Part shown: positions 61,401 through 64,000 of the stretch, piece by piece
Layout of the letters: each line of letters begins with the position of its first letter
How positions within the stretch are numbered: position 1 is the stretch's first letter
From: Phorcus lineatus
Lineage: Eukaryota; Mollusca; Gastropoda; Trochida; Trochidae
Direction of reading: 5' to 3'
Assembly (NCBI GenBank): GCA_921293015.1
Contig: OV121086.1
Coordinates: 42,673,402-42,737,401 of the forward strand
DNA: 64,000 bases
Made by a program: the position numbers and the translations under genes
The notes under the pieces: model-generated
Told to the model about the DNA's origin: nothing
Database searches by the model: none
The model's input: only the letters and a program-made list of their open reading frames with translations

Positions 61401-63579
61401 GAGATGTATCATCAAGTATTCGTACAATGCTATCAGACTTTTGTAGAATCCGAGAAAGAGGCTCTCATATATTCACTATCAGTTATACGAATTTGACAAA
61501 AGAGGTTACATTTGTTTAGCATCAACTCTAATTGATGTTTAACGTTATTCGTGACATGAATTTCAATTTTCAGATATTTGAAACCACTTGCTTTGCTACA
61601 ACTAGGTTTGCACTAATATACCTGAATACCTGAAATCATATAAAAGGCATTTCACAGTACCGAACTTATTTTATTCCATAACAAATATAAATGAACAATA
61701 TTTTGATGCCATGTGACGTTATCTATTTCCATGATGAATAATGAATCAAATTGGTTCAGCAAAAATGTTTGATGAGAGATTTATAGATAACTTGTACACG
61801 TGTAAACGAACTTTCATTGTTTTCATTATCACAATAAGGTCAATGAATTTACAAAATTTAAAACATATTCACCACTCAACAGCCACGCCAGAGGATCCGA
61901 AACCAATAATTAGTGTACCAACAATTCCTATCACGCTGGGAGCTGTGGGAGCGGCTGTTTTACTGTTCATTGCAGTCGTATTCGTGATTTTGCGGTAAGT
62001 ATTATTACATTTACCTATAATATAAACATCGTGAATTATCTCCTTTCTTATAAAAGGTTAGTATAAACGTTCCCTAGCGTTCCTGTTTCGTCTTTATGAT
62101 TCAATCTAACTGCAGATTCTATTTATTTAAGCCCTCATCTCTTTAGAAATAGTTTTAAATATACATGCATGTATATTACACTTTGTATAACCCAAAAGAC
62201 CCAATTCAAGATCCTGACATTTGCCTATTAATGTGAACAAAACAAAACTGTATCATTTAATAAAAATATTTCAAAGGGGCATTAACACGTTTTTTAAGGA
62301 AATATGGTGCTCTCACAGAAACAAAAATAAATTGCAAGACAAGGATTTTCAATTAACCGAAGCAGTTTTAAAACAAACGTACGTATGTGAATCCATTTTC
62401 CTAACGCAAATGATTAAAAGGTGTTTACTCTAAAATGTCAACCAGTGGTTTGTGCTTGATACTTGATAATTTCTTCTCCGACCACGGATGATCGGGTATA
62501 GTAATGAGATGTCTGACTCTCTGAAGATAATACATTTGGCATAAACTTATATAAAATTTAAAAAGCCCACCGTATTATTGTCCATCAAGTATCTTTATCT
62601 TTTCAGTCACATATGACCTGTTGGCATCCTCTGCTAAATATCCTTCTAGAAAGACTTATAACATTTTCATTCCCATGCATATAATGCGGCGGATATAGAG
62701 TCGCTGTTAGTCGGACTGTCTGTTCATCAGTCCGCCAGTGATCACATCTTTTCACAACTGAAACATATCTAATAGAACATAGTTGTGCATTATGGGGTTA
62801 ACAACTTCAAGAAATCTTTGGTTTCCACGGAAAACGCAATTAAAAATCGACTGTAGACATAACTCTGAAACCGTTAGAGGCCTATCAGATGATGATGTGC
62901 CTTTTGTGAATTTTCAACTTTCCAAAATGTTAAACTTTGTTATTTTCCATTGGAATGAAACTTTGAAATTCCTTTCAGGAGCAGTATTCTTTCAAATTTG
63001 GCTACTATTCAAGCAGCTGCATGAGCCATGAATTCATCAAATTGCATCATTTATAATGATGATTGCTAATATCATTTTCACTACGGATATCAATCTATTC
63101 ACCTCTTTGCCCTTTTAAAAGAAAGAATACTATTCGAGTGCCAGCTAGACTAATGCTGATATCAATATAAATGAATTGGAAGTTTACAACCAAACAAATC
63201 TATCTTATGAATATTGTGTTGATCTTTAACGGTTGTTGTTGAAAATTTAACAATTGTCCACAGCTGCAAAAGGAACAACCTGATGCGTGATAGACCTGAA
63301 GCTGATAGAGTTGTGTATACAGAAACAGTGAAAACAGACCATCAATACAATGACGTTGGTGATAATATCTATTTAGAGCCTGTAGCTGATGACGCCAGAG
63401 AAGGAGAAAACCATTATGAAGTAGTTGCTGGTCAACCTGTAGATGGAACTCGTTCTGCAACAGTTGAAGACAAGGTATATGTCAATGACAGTTTTCAAGC
63501 AGAGAGGAGCACCTATTCACAGCTTAGAGTGTCTGACATTCGTCATTATGAGGTCATGCCCGGGCATGGCAATAATTAG
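36477..63579 (+). CDS. Multi-EGF, fucolectin-like, single-pass receptor with tyrosine-rich tail
   Basis: Exons 36477-36540, 46231-46368, 46906-47043, 53292-53435, 59455-59604, 60815-61015, 61182-61352, 61883-61994 and 63264-63579 join in frame into 477 codons plus stop. Order: signal peptide (1-21), four EGF-like modules (22-211), a fucolectin/F5-8C-type domain (212-335, ending LTLCEVNVYG), a transmembrane helix (about 350-372) and a cytoplasmic tail (373-477) with seven tyrosines. All junctions up to the transmembrane exon are phase 1, typical of shuffled extracellular modules. The EGF spacing recalls Draper/MEGF10/PEAR/SCARF receptors, so a role in recognition or phagocytic signalling is possible. 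That role, and whether all exons are used together, are inferred. Confidence 0.82.
37040..37300 (-). pseudogene. FLYWCH-type transposon protein fragment
   Basis: On the minus strand SEQRGQQVLHNGFRYRLN (about 37290-37220) resembles the start of a FLYWCH zinc finger (S-x-K-G-x-x-x-L-x-x-x-G-F-x-Y). The ATG at 37207 opens a 55-codon frame with INPVQQIYNDEIGLLDDD and ALFPSVKSS. These match the linker after FLYWCH domains in invertebrate MULE/FLYWCH transposon proteins. The middle of the finger is deleted. A palindrome (AATTCTGCTC at 37291-37300, GAGCAGAATT at 37351-37360) lies next to it. Confidence 0.45.
37291..37360. repeat. 70-bp hairpin
   Basis: AATTCTGCTC and its exact complement GAGCAGAATT close a structure whose inner arms (TGATGAGCTAA and TTAACTCATCA) also largely pair. 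It lies between oppositely oriented FLYWCH-like fragments and may mark a rearrangement junction. Confidence 0.6.
37498..37610 (+). pseudogene. Second FLYWCH-like fragment, opposite orientation
   Basis: Within the frame 37378-37806 the segment HTLHIADNCLVKIGPEHNHS resembles the end of a FLYWCH finger (Leu-Val-Lys-x-x-x-x-H-N-H). The rest of the frame is not recognisable. It points away from the minus-strand fragment, suggesting an inverted remnant. Confidence 0.35.
37870..38060. repeat. Possible LTR-like repeat, left copy
   Basis: About 90 bp around GACATACGGTGTTTTTGCTCTTAT resemble 44760-44860 (GACATACGGCATTTTGACTCTTAT) in the same orientation. The pair brackets the BEL/Pao and Tc1 remnants and may be eroded LTRs. 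Identity is low outside the core. Confidence 0.3.
38624..41908 (+). CDS. Intact non-LTR retrotransposon ORF: 2A-like, APE endonuclease, RT
   Basis: An uninterrupted 1094-aa frame of the CR1/Jockey group. Residues 24-53 are hydrophobic and end in GDIHQNPGP, a 2A-like ribosome-skipping motif. The APE-type endonuclease (about 58-270) shows HLNIRSLKDK, LTETWL, GVFYRADK, TGDFNID and SDHCPIFV. The RT (about 480-780) shows ATGPDGIGNRFL, YRPVALTNCLSKVFE, VFCDISKAFDKVWH, GVPQGSVLGPLLF and catalytic FADD (near 712). The C-terminus has a CSCG..HxxxxC zinc-like motif. All catalytic landmarks are present, so it may be or recently was mobile. The ATG used gives the longest frame; upstream sequence on the + strand holds a 70-codon frame of unknown meaning. 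Confidence 0.95.
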   Translation: MGCFAVALHSKSANHLQKYIFHVRVRCLYLPSVSIILSLLLLCCGDIHQNPGPKQNRNLKIIHLNIRSLKDKIDIIHAEFSDYDIICLTETWLNDTIPTDDLLIPGFHKPFRKDRLTRGGGVAIYLKQHLCVEKMEALDIVDLEALWVKIKCKSRHYLIGVFYRADKSEQYWELIDQSIGMAADLDMFTIITGDFNIDILNLTNTKIETLKSMYGLSQIINVPTRITHSSRTLIDLIFVTHENSVLSSGVLDPICSDHCPIFVTVRDKSSKVKTAMKRTVYDYRSMDTGSAHLYLSEIDETEIFSTDDINSAAEILTSKLKHILNITTPNRQINARKNEPLWMISEIRSAMRKRNRYHKKAKRSNRTSDWANFRSIRNKVINLIRVAKRKCDLRIDDRINTSLGTKTWWRMVKQFVQRKSECNSFPPIISNGVIHDHPEEIANVLNNFFANQATVADPYLKPPDMQFETITNTLSSIILTRDEVQDILLSIDPSKATGPDGIGNRFLRCFAKDVSPLLTKLFNSSLEKSVFPSIWKKATVFPLHKKNSVNECSNYRPVALTNCLSKVFEKCVFKHVFNFFRDNNILTNLQSGFMPGDSTANQLTYLYNFIAKGLDEGKEVRAVFCDISKAFDKVWHRGIIAKLKHYGIDGSLLNWFVSYLENRLQKVVIDGFCSDNKAVLAGVPQGSVLGPLLFIVYINDIVDGIESHIRLFADDTSIYVIVDDRHVAAACLNDDLNRISSWAEKWQVQFNPKKTETINFSNKHKSDKIPNLYMNQTPVQEVQNHTHLGITLQSNCSWKSHIEGIVDKVSPMINCLRSFKYRLSRKTLETMYKSFVMPIFDYCCHIWDNCTNEQNHLLERLHLDGLRTICGAVRGTSHEKLYLETKFKPLIERRRDIKLLNFYKMYDNLAPGYLCDLVPKTVSENNQYNLRNSFKLQTINCRTKLYENSFLPNTIKMWNSLPDNLTNANSISEFKSLLTRSESLNSHDLNYGSRFCQIVHTRLKLGCSDLNADKVKRYISTNAECSCGYHDEDIIHYLFICKLYTDIRHKSYFYINGHSLQTVLYGLPSTTSSENEKILESLHQYICKSKRFEM
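38759..38782 (+). other. 2A-like ribosome-skipping motif (DIHQNPGP)
   Basis: Codons 46-53 of the retrotransposon ORF encode D-I-H-Q-N-P-G-P, fitting D-x-x-x-N-P-G-P, with His where Glu is commonest. A hydrophobic Leu-rich run precedes it. Skipping would separate a 52-residue N-terminal peptide from the endonuclease/RT. Confidence 0.75.
41909..42143 (+). other. 3' UTR of the intact retrotransposon and Tc1 junction
   Basis: AT-rich sequence after the TAA, with AATAAA near 42113. The retrotransposon must end between here and the Tc1 stop codon at 42144. No long A tail or clear target-site duplication could be fixed. Confidence 0.5.
42144..42956 (-). pseudogene. Tc1-like transposase, frameshifted
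   Basis: The minus-strand start MSVARMSEAVKWQIIGLL leads to a helix-turn-helix (FKEIARR..STISRL). After decay the reading recovers a W-P-A-M-S-P-D segment, LEHVLDFLGRLVQR and EWQRLQQERCRRLLRGMRRR, and stops after RYGGSSRY (TAA, + positions 42144-42146). Several frameshifts and stops make it non-functional. Confidence 0.82.
43215..44597 (-). pseudogene. BEL/Pao LTR-retrotransposon gag-pol remnant
   Basis: On the minus strand, MSESQHSSKTRSTRTGRASE (from 44597) resembles the Ser/Arg-rich start of BEL/Pao gag. Further on, RNYLRFLFYKDNKFEKQLEE, NYNYVDDPVPSFPT (the YVDD of Pao reverse transcriptases), a PRLHKIISNS segment and WDVFTFCMPSEDKPCTK(R)GILS follow the order of BEL/Pao pol. Many stops and deletions separate the pieces. 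Its downstream end abuts the Tc1 right terminus. Confidence 0.72.
44185..44294 (-). pseudogene. mariner-type HTH fragment
   Basis: Minus-strand MELSKTEHQAVIKFLTKEGV, then NATEIHK, resembles the N-terminal helix-turn-helix of mariner (Mos1-type) transposases (IKFLxxEGxxxxEIHxRM). Only about 35 residues are recognisable, embedded in the BEL/Pao remnant. Confidence 0.45.
44598..46198. other. Intron sequence, no feature recognised
   Basis: Apart from the weak LTR-like match at 44760-44860 this AT-rich stretch shows no exon, RNA or repeat family. The 88-codon frame at 45173 has no family resemblance. Confidence 0.5.
46231..46368 (+). CDS. Receptor exon 2: EGF-like module, copy 1
   Basis: 138 bp, phase 1 at both ends, between ATCAATAG and GTAAGC. 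Encodes RPNGTYEFTCSEVCGHC, NNNCNHVNGKCASSC and NGWTGDQC. The order C-SExC-GHC-C-GxC-xxxC-GWxGxxC is typical of Draper/MEGF-type EGF repeats. An N-glycosylation site (NGT) is present. Confidence 0.9.
46906..47043 (+). CDS. Receptor exon 3: EGF-like module, copy 2 (Cys lost)
   Basis: The duplicated exon, 138 bp with the same borders and phase. It reads LPNGTYEFTCSEAYGHC: the VC of copy 1 (GTGTGT) is AY here (GCTTAT), so the second cysteine of the module is missing and one disulfide cannot form. The rest is identical except Phe to Ser. Confidence 0.88.
47691..47744. repeat. 27-bp perfect tandem duplication
   Basis: AAATGATTATTGCAGAAACT plus ATTTCTT occurs twice in succession without change, indicating a recent slippage event. 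Confidence 0.9.
48584..48855 (-). repeat. Pseudo-LTR, 3' copy
   Basis: 272 bp repeated at 51872-52143. Includes the last codons of the RT ORF (GYTPKLNCN region) and the hammerhead-like core at 48657-48711. Confidence 0.9.
48657..48711 (-). ncRNA. Hammerhead-ribozyme-like motif, copy in 3' pseudo-LTR
   Basis: Read on the minus strand: TATAAGTT (stem I, 5' side), ACC, CTGATGA, TCACTATGTTGT, GAAAC, stem III ACC/GGT, a GTA triplet, ATG, then AACTTATA (stem I, 3' side, exact complement). The conserved CTGATGA and GAAA boxes and the UH-type cleavage triplet are in the right order. Deviations: three unpaired positions at the base of stem I, and a stem II that pairs best as UCAC/GUGA, overlapping the G of GAAA. 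Hammerhead motifs in Penelope pseudo-LTRs are known. Confidence 0.55.
48823..51081 (-). CDS. Penelope-like reverse transcriptase with GIY-YIG endonuclease
   Basis: A 752-codon ORF (counted from GTG at 51081; open to 51156, with no ATG near its start). RT landmarks: ADKGGAIIIMDK, LRPIIAGPQCPTHGLSNFVD, VSFDVTNLYSNIP (motif A Asp), KGTAMGTKMAPTYA (motif B), RFLDDCFILW (motif C Asp pair), KLAFLDVMV and DIYYKPTDSKQYLDYRSCHP. A zinc-like CNRPNCGTC linker precedes the C-terminal GIY-YIG domain (about 660-752: NLIYVITC, EEYIGQT, Arg in LRARVR, terminal GYTPKLN). This is a canonical endonuclease-bearing Penelope element. All catalytic residues appear present. Translation must come from fusion with the upstream frame. 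Confidence 0.95.
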   Translation of the reverse strand: MDLCDSEINVLLKGMKFTPSPSKGNPQELEKDIQDFSRKLRLLEYFSPDPNDSMQDLENSHSYNDDSIVRNKSKFTPKAGRNRILDRTIEQIKELKNCEQPANVKSNISFNERKAIKSLSENDSIIIKEADKGGAIIIMDKPYYKNLALSTIGDPNYYEQVNHKSDNASFSKLKRLVNSYSPCLTDKEQDYLTNFEPKTSNFYGLPKVHKSVDIKEGCHASNTAYVKLPAPTDLKLRPIIAGPQCPTHGLSNFVDTLLKPFTKHVKSYLRDTTDFLNQLPTETNPNTRLVSFDVTNLYSNIPHDLGIEAINYWLDKHSHELPERISKDFIIESVKFILTNNNFHFNENYYKQIKGTAMGTKMAPTYATLVLGYLEELLYRKVGQKFGVEIENEFKKSWKRFLDDCFILWTQGNDSLKDLHNILQNLHPSLSFTMEDSTEKLAFLDVMVTLKSGNIETDIYYKPTDSKQYLDYRSCHPRHIKNSIPYSLARRICTIVSDPNNLNLRLKELERLLKARGYPDNIILDAITKARSFNREDLLKQRQQENNSAALPIVTTFNPCNPNIYPNVKNYVQALDACPKLKHALKDTKMINSKRQSKNLKQLLSKACFKDQKPELGGSITKCNRPNCGTCTHILELNSFTFRNNSKFKIMENMSCASRNLIYVITCAGCCEEYIGQTGDTLRARVRVHKQQIKTPNYRCIPLSAHIDGCAKNCNPQFTICPIYKMRTDNEELRKIKERFFIDGYTPKLNCN
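51108..51533 (-). CDS. RS/RGG-rich frame of the Penelope-like element
   Basis: An open frame of about 141 codons lies between the coiled-coil ORF and the RT ORF, in a different frame from both. It reads NSRSRSRSRSNYRK, RGSFRARGRSYSRGRGRSYS, REYSRGRGNNNP and YRGQGRGPTRGRSMG: dense Arg-Ser and Arg-Gly repeats typical of RNA-binding low-complexity proteins. It has no early ATG. It ends at TAG (51108-51110) after passing the TTTTTTA heptamer. A nucleocapsid-like, RNA-binding role for the encoded segment is inferred. Confidence 0.65.
   Translation of the reverse strand, partial: SRTSFKVEERQNSRSRSRSRSNYRKNLTSKTREPSDYANRSYRGSFRARGRSYSRGRGRSYSRGRSTGYRGSARQERFSEWRPGPVREYSRGRGNNNPSNRIPYRGQGRGPTRGRSMGQNINRNTDDFLGNRNLHKGEVPK
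51147..51153 (-). promoter_or_regulatory. Candidate -1 frameshift heptamer (T TTT TTA)
   Basis: In the RGG frame the codons are GAT TTT TTA GGG, so the heptamer is phased as X-XXY-YYZ. A -1 slip gives AGG GAA CAG GAA CCT, which is the frame of the RT ORF. That frame has a TGA just upstream (51157-51159) and is then open to the end of RT. A one-base homopolymer indel is the main alternative. Confidence 0.45.
51511..51861 (-). CDS. Coiled-coil ORF at the 5' end of the Penelope-like element
   Basis: 116 codons starting 10 bp inside the 5' pseudo-LTR boundary. The sequence (KFEEEILQVLSC, MTQMLTKMDIMNASFIEMRE, MKNLQQGVHEIVNANEAIL, QRMKDTIQKVKQNII) has heptad-like hydrophobic spacing and should form a helical coiled coil. 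It ends in TGA, overlapping the open RGG frame by 23 bp. It is in the same frame as the RT ORF. An ORF1-like multimerisation role is inferred. Confidence 0.7.
   Translation of the reverse strand: MVYELKMATKRTCGGKKFEEEILQVLSCISGKMTQMLTKMDIMNASFIEMREKSGDNRPAGTFDTSITETMKNLQQGVHEIVNANEAILQANLLEDSAEQRMKDTIQKVKQNIIQS
51872..52143 (-). repeat. Pseudo-LTR, 5' copy
   Basis: Matches 48584-48855 throughout by eye. It is followed by an extra duplicated CGGGGTATATCCATC at its outer edge. Confidence 0.9.
51945..51999 (-). ncRNA. Hammerhead-ribozyme-like motif, copy in 5' pseudo-LTR
   Basis: Same sequence as the motif at 48657-48711, 3288 bp away. A second copy in the leading repeat is what would be needed to cut tandem transcripts to unit length. 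Confidence 0.55.
52156..52433 (+). mobile_element. Truncated Penelope-like copy in inverted orientation
   Basis: The + strand here encodes QFTICPIYKMRTDNEELRKI, then KERF and IDGYTPK, the C-terminus of the neighbouring element, followed by its 3' region including the hammerhead-like core. Compared with the pseudo-LTRs it lacks about 38 bp after CCCCGAAATT. It ends in an AT microsatellite. It forms a tail-to-head inverted pair with the full element. Confidence 0.88.
52343..52397 (+). ncRNA. Hammerhead-ribozyme-like motif, third copy
   Basis: Same core (CTGATGA ... GAAAC, stems TATAAGTT/AACTTATA and ACC/GGT) on the + strand within the inverted truncated copy. Confidence 0.5.
52432..52466. repeat. 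AT dinucleotide microsatellite
   Basis: About 17 AT units directly at the 3' end of the inverted Penelope-like copy. A shorter TA run also flanks the other side of the element (48574-48585), suggesting insertion into, or generation of, TA-rich ends. Confidence 0.9.
53292..53435 (+). CDS. Receptor exon 4: EGF-like module
   Basis: 144 bp, phase 1 at both ends, between CCATCAG and GTAAGC. Encodes VTECEDGKFGPQCSSFCKC, NPDEVCNKTTGHCSSGC and TDGYTGEGCQM, a full Draper/MEGF-type repeat with an NKT glycosylation site. A second acceptor 6 bp downstream (TTACAG, exon from 53298) keeps the frame and would remove two residues. Confidence 0.9.
55430..55960. repeat. Interspersed repeat with internal tandem units
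   Basis: GATGGGCTAATGGCACGCGT, TCGTCCTGCGTCAACG and GGGGCTATGGCATGGCCTGT look like ends of a dispersed repeat. Between them three degenerate units share a (CT)GAAATCTTGTGCAG-like start and TAAGGGCCACAGGG-like end. The superfamily was not identified. Confidence 0.5.
58310..58905. repeat. Degenerate repeat with AGTTATGAGCCGGACAGGAC motif
   Basis: Motifs near 58330, 58462, 58707 and 58880 (GAACCGGACAGGACTTGT, GAGCCAGACATACCTC, GAGCCGGACAGGACTTGT, AAGCCGGACACAATGTGT) recur with shared flanks such as AATCATGACTTACCTTCATG. This indicates an eroded tandem array with variable unit length. Confidence 0.55.
59455..59604 (+). CDS. Receptor exon 5: EGF-like module
   Basis: 150 bp, phase 1 at both ends, between GCTAATAG and GTAAGT. 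Encodes LPCKDCMDGYYGSACRRCGK, NSPCDKQTGLCTDGC and PGWKGDNCHE, the last EGF-like repeat before the lectin-like domain. Confidence 0.92.
59605..60814 (+). other. Receptor intron 5
   Basis: AT-rich intron. Two related stretches (about 59650-59780 and 59800-59960) share GAGGCTTTAA, CCTTGA..GAGC..GTG and CATCGATTC-type blocks, a probable old local duplication. No exon is seen. Confidence 0.6.
60815..61015 (+). CDS. Receptor exon 6: fucolectin/F5-8C-like domain, first half
   Basis: 201 bp, phase 1 at both ends, between TTTTCAG and GTCAGT. Encodes IKVFDFVESTAPITLHGDPE, QDGSLASCVTVTGRQPSWKM and HIIYGVGIYMAE. The D-G-S..SC......PSWKM.L....IIYGV.IY pattern fits the first half of an eel-fucolectin-type galactose-binding fold. 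Confidence 0.85.
61182..61352 (+). CDS. Receptor exon 7: fucolectin/F5-8C-like domain, second half
   Basis: 171 bp, phase 1 at both ends, between ATTTCAG and GTAATT. Encodes DVVKIHVEVDDRFCYHGNVS, then APVEGKSVKIYVPV and NLTLCEVNVYG. The C.P..GK.V.I..P......LTLCEV.VYG ending is characteristic of fucolectin-like domains. NVS and NLT are candidate glycosylation sites. Confidence 0.87.
61353..61882 (+). other. Receptor intron 7
   Basis: 530-bp AT-rich intron with no recognised feature. Reading through the donor at 61353 extends the frame to a stop at 61517-61519, which would give a soluble form if retained. Confidence 0.55.
61883..61994 (+). CDS. Receptor exon 8: juxtamembrane and transmembrane segment
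   Basis: 112 bp between TCAACAG and GTAAGT. Encodes ATPEDPKPIISVPTIPITLG, then AVGAAVLLFIAVVFVILR: a Pro-rich stalk followed by one hydrophobic helix and a basic stop-transfer residue. It ends in phase 2. Confidence 0.9.
61995..63263 (+). other. Receptor intron 8
   Basis: AT-rich intron. The short frames at 62221 and 62783 have no recognisable content and no matching splice phase. Confidence 0.6.
63264..63579 (+). CDS. Receptor exon 9: cytoplasmic tail with tyrosine motifs
   Basis: Starts after GTCCACAG; 105 codons including TAG (63577-63579). Opens CKRNNLMRDRPEADR, a basic juxtamembrane stretch. Tyrosines occur in VVYTET, HQYNDV, NIYLEPV, NHYEVVA, KVYVNDS, STYSQLR and RHYEVMP. STYSQL fits the ITIM consensus (S/I/V/LxYxxI/V/L), YEVM fits the PI3K-SH2 motif YxxM, and YVND fits the Grb2-type YxN. 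The tail is otherwise acidic and hydrophilic with no kinase or death domain. Confidence 0.92.
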
Positions 63580-64000
63580 TTGAAACCAGTTATGTGGTTT
63601 ATTTAACATGTCATAGGTGTTTTCAAATCAACGGAAATATGAAACTTTGTTATTTACTTAAATGTCACATATTTAAATTTTTCTAATCGACGTTTATCTT
63701 GCAAAACAATTGGTGAATTTGTTTATACAAAAATATAGTGATAGTTGGTTCTTCTAAGTCTTATACCATTTTCCTTTTCTTTTCTTTTCAGCTGTGCTAT
63801 TTTGGTTTAAAATTTCAATATTACATTGCTGATGACTTTTGTAAAGCTCATATTTAAGAACTGACGATATGTCTTAAAGCCTTGTTGCCCCTATGGTAAA
63901 ATCTAGATTCCGAATAATCAACATAAGATTTTACGAATAAACACTAGACCAATAACTTAACATTGATAAATAATAAGCTTGCTACACGTTATAAAAAAGT
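63580..64000 (+). other. 3' UTR of the receptor gene
   Basis: AT-rich sequence after the stop codon, ending in the window. AATAAA at 63936-63941 is the best polyadenylation signal. Confidence 0.65.
63936..63941 (+). promoter_or_regulatory. Candidate polyadenylation signal of the receptor gene
   Basis: AATAAA about 360 bp after the stop codon in the gene's orientation; a plausible 3' end. Confidence 0.5.

Noticed and set aside
1..64000. tRNA, rRNA and CRISPR features
   Set aside because: No cloverleaf with A/B boxes and GGTTCGAAT-type arm, no rRNA-like conserved block and no spacer-repeat array was found by eye.

Overview
This is metazoan nuclear DNA: AT-rich, intron-rich and full of transposable elements. 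Coding sequence is in short exons with consensus GT/AG borders, and no prokaryotic feature is visible. The gene content (a Gi-type G-protein alpha subunit, an SSUH2 homologue, and a multi-EGF/fucolectin-like receptor) and the transposon types (Penelope-like, CR1/Jockey-like, L2-like, L1/Tx1-like, BEL/Pao, Tc1, Harbinger, FLYWCH-type) suggest a lophotrochozoan, most likely a bivalve mollusc. The species call is inference.

Layout: (1) 1-5.9 kb holds the last coding exon of a Galpha-i gene (994-1184, + strand) and its probable long 3' UTR. (2) 5.9-9.1 kb is intergenic. It holds a degenerate tandem repeat and a 600-bp terminal-inverted-repeat element carrying a frameshifted HIRAN-like domain remnant; this element ends about 170 bp before the SSUH2 start codon. 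(3) 9159-23791 is a complete 11-exon SSUH2 gene (+ strand, 402 codons plus stop, all junctions in phase). It has a Pro/Gly-rich N-terminus, a DnaJ-like CxxC zinc domain and a CaaX-like C-terminus. Its introns hold a TAA-flanked Harbinger element, a CR1/L2-class 3' fragment and an antisense L2-like fragment. (4) 23.8-34.8 kb: an L1/Tx1-like insertion with 11-bp target-site duplications lies 79 bp after the SSUH2 stop. A second, heavily decayed L1-like copy on the + strand follows, then an unannotated spacer.

(5) 34.85-63.6 kb is a single-pass receptor gene (+ strand). It has two tandem signal-peptide exons, four EGF exons (the first two from a 675-bp tandem duplication), a fucolectin/F5-8C-like domain on two exons, a transmembrane exon and a tyrosine-rich tail with ITIM-like, YxxM and YxN motifs. 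From the second signal exon the nine exons join into 477 codons plus stop in one frame. Its introns hold most of the mobile DNA: a Tc1 element, FLYWCH-derived fragments, a BEL/Pao remnant, a Tc1 element apparently split by an intact APE+RT retrotransposon (1094 aa, with a 2A-like motif near its N-terminus), and a Penelope-like element.

The most unusual object is the Penelope-like element (48.6-52.4 kb, minus strand). It has an intact RT + GIY-YIG ORF, an upstream coiled-coil ORF and an overlapping RS/RGG-rich frame. The RGG frame meets the RT frame at a T-TTT-TTA heptamer that is correctly phased for -1 frameshifting. Its 272-bp pseudo-LTRs each contain a hammerhead-ribozyme-like core, and a third copy of that core lies in an inverted, truncated element next to it.
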